A DNA stretch of 64,000 bases. Source: Lentisphaeraceae bacterium (GTDB taxonomy: Bacteria; Verrucomicrobiota; Lentisphaeria; Lentisphaerales; Lentisphaeraceae). Below are positions 63,088-64,000 of the stretch, in pieces. The notes beneath the pieces are model-generated. The model searched no databases, had not been told where the DNA came from, and worked only from the letters and a program-made list of their open reading frames with translations. Each line of letters starts with the position of its first letter. The stretch's first letter is position 1. The stretch is from NCBI GenBank assembly GCA_021232515.1, contig JAJPOQ010000140.1, positions 94,645 to 158,644 of the forward strand. Reading direction: 5' to 3'. The translations under genes and the position numbers were made by a program.

Positions 63088-63831
63088 ATGAGTCGTATAT
63101 CCATAGAGTTAGTTCCCCGAACTGAAGAAGTTTTACTTGCTGAGTTAGCTACAGTTAAAGAGCATTTTCCACATATTGATACGGTAAATATACCGGACAT
63201 TATGCGTTTGAAGATGAGAAGCTGGGAAGCGTGTTCTATCGCTAAAGACTATGTTCCGTACGCCATTCCGCATATTCGTTCAATTGATTTCTGTCTAGAT
63301 AAAAATCCAGAAGCATTAGTGAACGTTATAGAAAACCTAGGATTATCAGAAGTCTTGATCGTTACTGGAGATCCACCGATGGATCTTTCTCGTAAAGTTT
63401 ACAGAACTTCGAGTACTAGAGTTGTTCGTTTTCTAAAGAAAAACTTTCCAGATCTAAAAGTTTACTCAGCACTAGACCCTTATAGAAGTGGTTTGAAAGA
63501 CGAGATAGACTATGTCAAAAAGAAAATTGACTCAGGTGCAGATGCATTTTTCACACAGCCATTCTTTGATGTACGTTATATGGACATCTATAGCGAGCAG
63601 TTGGAAAATACAGAAGTTTACTGGGGTGTGAGTCCTGTTCTTGGCGAAAGAAGTCAGAGCTATTGGGAAAATAGAAATAACGCTTTCTTTCCAAAAGGAT
63701 TTGAGCCGACGCTTGAGTGGAATAAGAACTTTGCAAAACAAGCTCTAGAGTTTGTTAAGTCTCGAAATGAAAATATCTACTTCATGCCGATTAAAACTGA
63801 CTTAGTAGAGTACCTTTCAGGAATTATTTAA
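63088..63831 (+). CDS. Methylenetetrahydrofolate reductase-like protein
   Basis: 247 residues with the MTHFR (MetF) TIM-barrel pattern: SIELVPRTEE at the N-terminus, LIVTGDPPMD for flavin/folate binding and SGADAFFTQPFFDV further on. This is shorter than standard MetF (about 290), and the C-terminal region lacks the usual end, so it may be a diverged MTHFR-like protein. Folate-linked reduction of C1 units is the best guess. The insertion-sequence end starts about 30 bases after its stop. Confidence 0.8.
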   Translation: MSRISIELVPRTEEVLLAELATVKEHFPHIDTVNIPDIMRLKMRSWEACSIAKDYVPYAIPHIRSIDFCLDKNPEALVNVIENLGLSEVLIVTGDPPMDLSRKVYRTSSTRVVRFLKKNFPDLKVYSALDPYRSGLKDEIDYVKKKIDSGADAFFTQPFFDVRYMDIYSEQLENTEVYWGVSPVLGERSQSYWENRNNAFFPKGFEPTLEWNKNFAKQALEFVKSRNENIYFMPIKTDLVEYLSGII

Positions 63832-63906
63832 GAGCTACTTAAAGTTTCTCCCCAAAAAATAAGGTTCTTCACGGAATTGTGTGGTTTCTAATCTAGGCAA
63901 GAAAAA

Positions 63907-63964
63907 GTCGTTCTTCTGATTTAGTTTGATTTACCACAATTAAACAATCTCAGAAGGAACGACT
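63907..63964 (+). promoter_or_regulatory. Hairpin sequestering the IS transposase ribosome site
   Basis: GTCGTTCTTCTGA (63907-63919) is complementary, with one bulged base, to TCAGAAGGAACGAC (63950-63964), which contains the AAGGA ribosome site just before the ATG at 63966. Folding in a transcript entering from outside would block transposase translation. Confidence 0.6.
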
Positions 63965-63965
63965 A

Positions 63966-64000
63966 ATGAACATAATTAACTTGCTCTCTAGCTTCTGGCA
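63966..64000 (+). CDS. Transposase, first residues only
   Basis: The frame opens MNIINLLSSFW and runs off the window after 11 codons. Identification as a transposase rests on its position inside the insertion-sequence end; too short for family assignment. Confidence 0.5.
   Translation, partial: MNIINLLSSFW

Larger units (their letters stand above)
63863..64000 (+). mobile_element. Left end of an ISL3-like insertion sequence (cut by window edge)
   Basis: GGTTCTTCACGGAATTGTGT at 63863 matches the type of terminal inverted repeat seen in ISL3-family elements (GGNTCTTC... with GTG). An ORF starting at 63966 with AGGA upstream follows. The far end and target duplication are outside, so the family is tentative. 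Confidence 0.6.

Overview
The window is a dense, bacterial-type chromosome segment of roughly 40% G+C. It has short intergenic gaps and many 1-30 bp gaps or 4-bp start/stop overlaps. Three secreted sulfatases, a PQQ-type beta-propeller protein, a pseudopilin-like protein, an ECF sigma factor of the kind expanded in Rhodopirellula/Verrucomicrobium, a zinc-ribbon Ser/Thr kinase and many small secreted proteins point to the PVC superphylum. Lentisphaerota (Lentisphaera-like) is the most likely group. This is an inference from gene content only; no rRNA gene or taxonomic marker search was possible.

Layout. 1-2375 (minus): infB (cut by the window edge) and nusA, behind a clear promoter and a terminator-like attenuator. 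2489-12911: a hydrolase, rimO, a DUF423 protein, a DEAD-box helicase, a cation/proton antiporter fused to a PTS-EIIA domain, cobS, an SMI1/KNR4-like lipoprotein and an archaeal-type valS. 13085-19078: a sulfatase, an EF-hand protein, phosphomannomutase, a membrane protein, an Hpt protein and a large secreted phospholipase-C-like protein. 19270-24988: rsgA-ilvA-cysK-ilvD, closed by a strong terminator. 25008-29344: an aldehyde dehydrogenase, a small double-glycine peptide gene, and a nitric-oxide module (NsrR-like repressor, truncated globin, ferredoxin reductase). 29349-37109: a TPR lipoprotein, an orphan protein, fliW behind a sigma-54 promoter, a metallo-hydrolase, avtA, an esterase and a cyclic-nucleotide-binding protein.

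Two regions stand out. First, 37316-44999 is one promoter followed by eight same-strand genes, nearly all overlapping the next by 4-29 bases: a GcvH-like lipoyl carrier, a COG0523-type GTPase, a cysteine desulfurase, a radical SAM enzyme, an HdrA-like cysteine protein, a two-cluster ferredoxin, a DUF116 + polyprenyl-synthase fusion, and a prenyltransferase/terpene-cyclase-like protein. Together they look like an uncharacterised isoprenoid, lipoyl and Fe-S pathway. Second, 45107-49780 (minus) is an A+T-rich, tightly coupled three-gene cassette: an m5C DNA methyltransferase, a protein with two GHKL ATPase domains joined by a repeat-encoded coiled coil, and a receiver domain fused to a C-terminal domain bearing an RNDFAH (RX4H) HEPN-type motif. 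It reads as a candidate anti-phage or abortive-infection system with two-component-like signalling.

The remainder (50043-63831) holds selO, a pseudopilin-like protein, the PQQ propeller, a DMT transporter, a small acidic peptide, an ECF sigma factor, two sulfatases, a nitrilase-family amidase downstream of a short rho, kdsD, a Ser/Thr kinase and a MetF-like protein. The last ~140 bases are the left end of an ISL3-like insertion sequence with a hairpin over the transposase ribosome binding site. No tRNA, rRNA or CRISPR array was seen.
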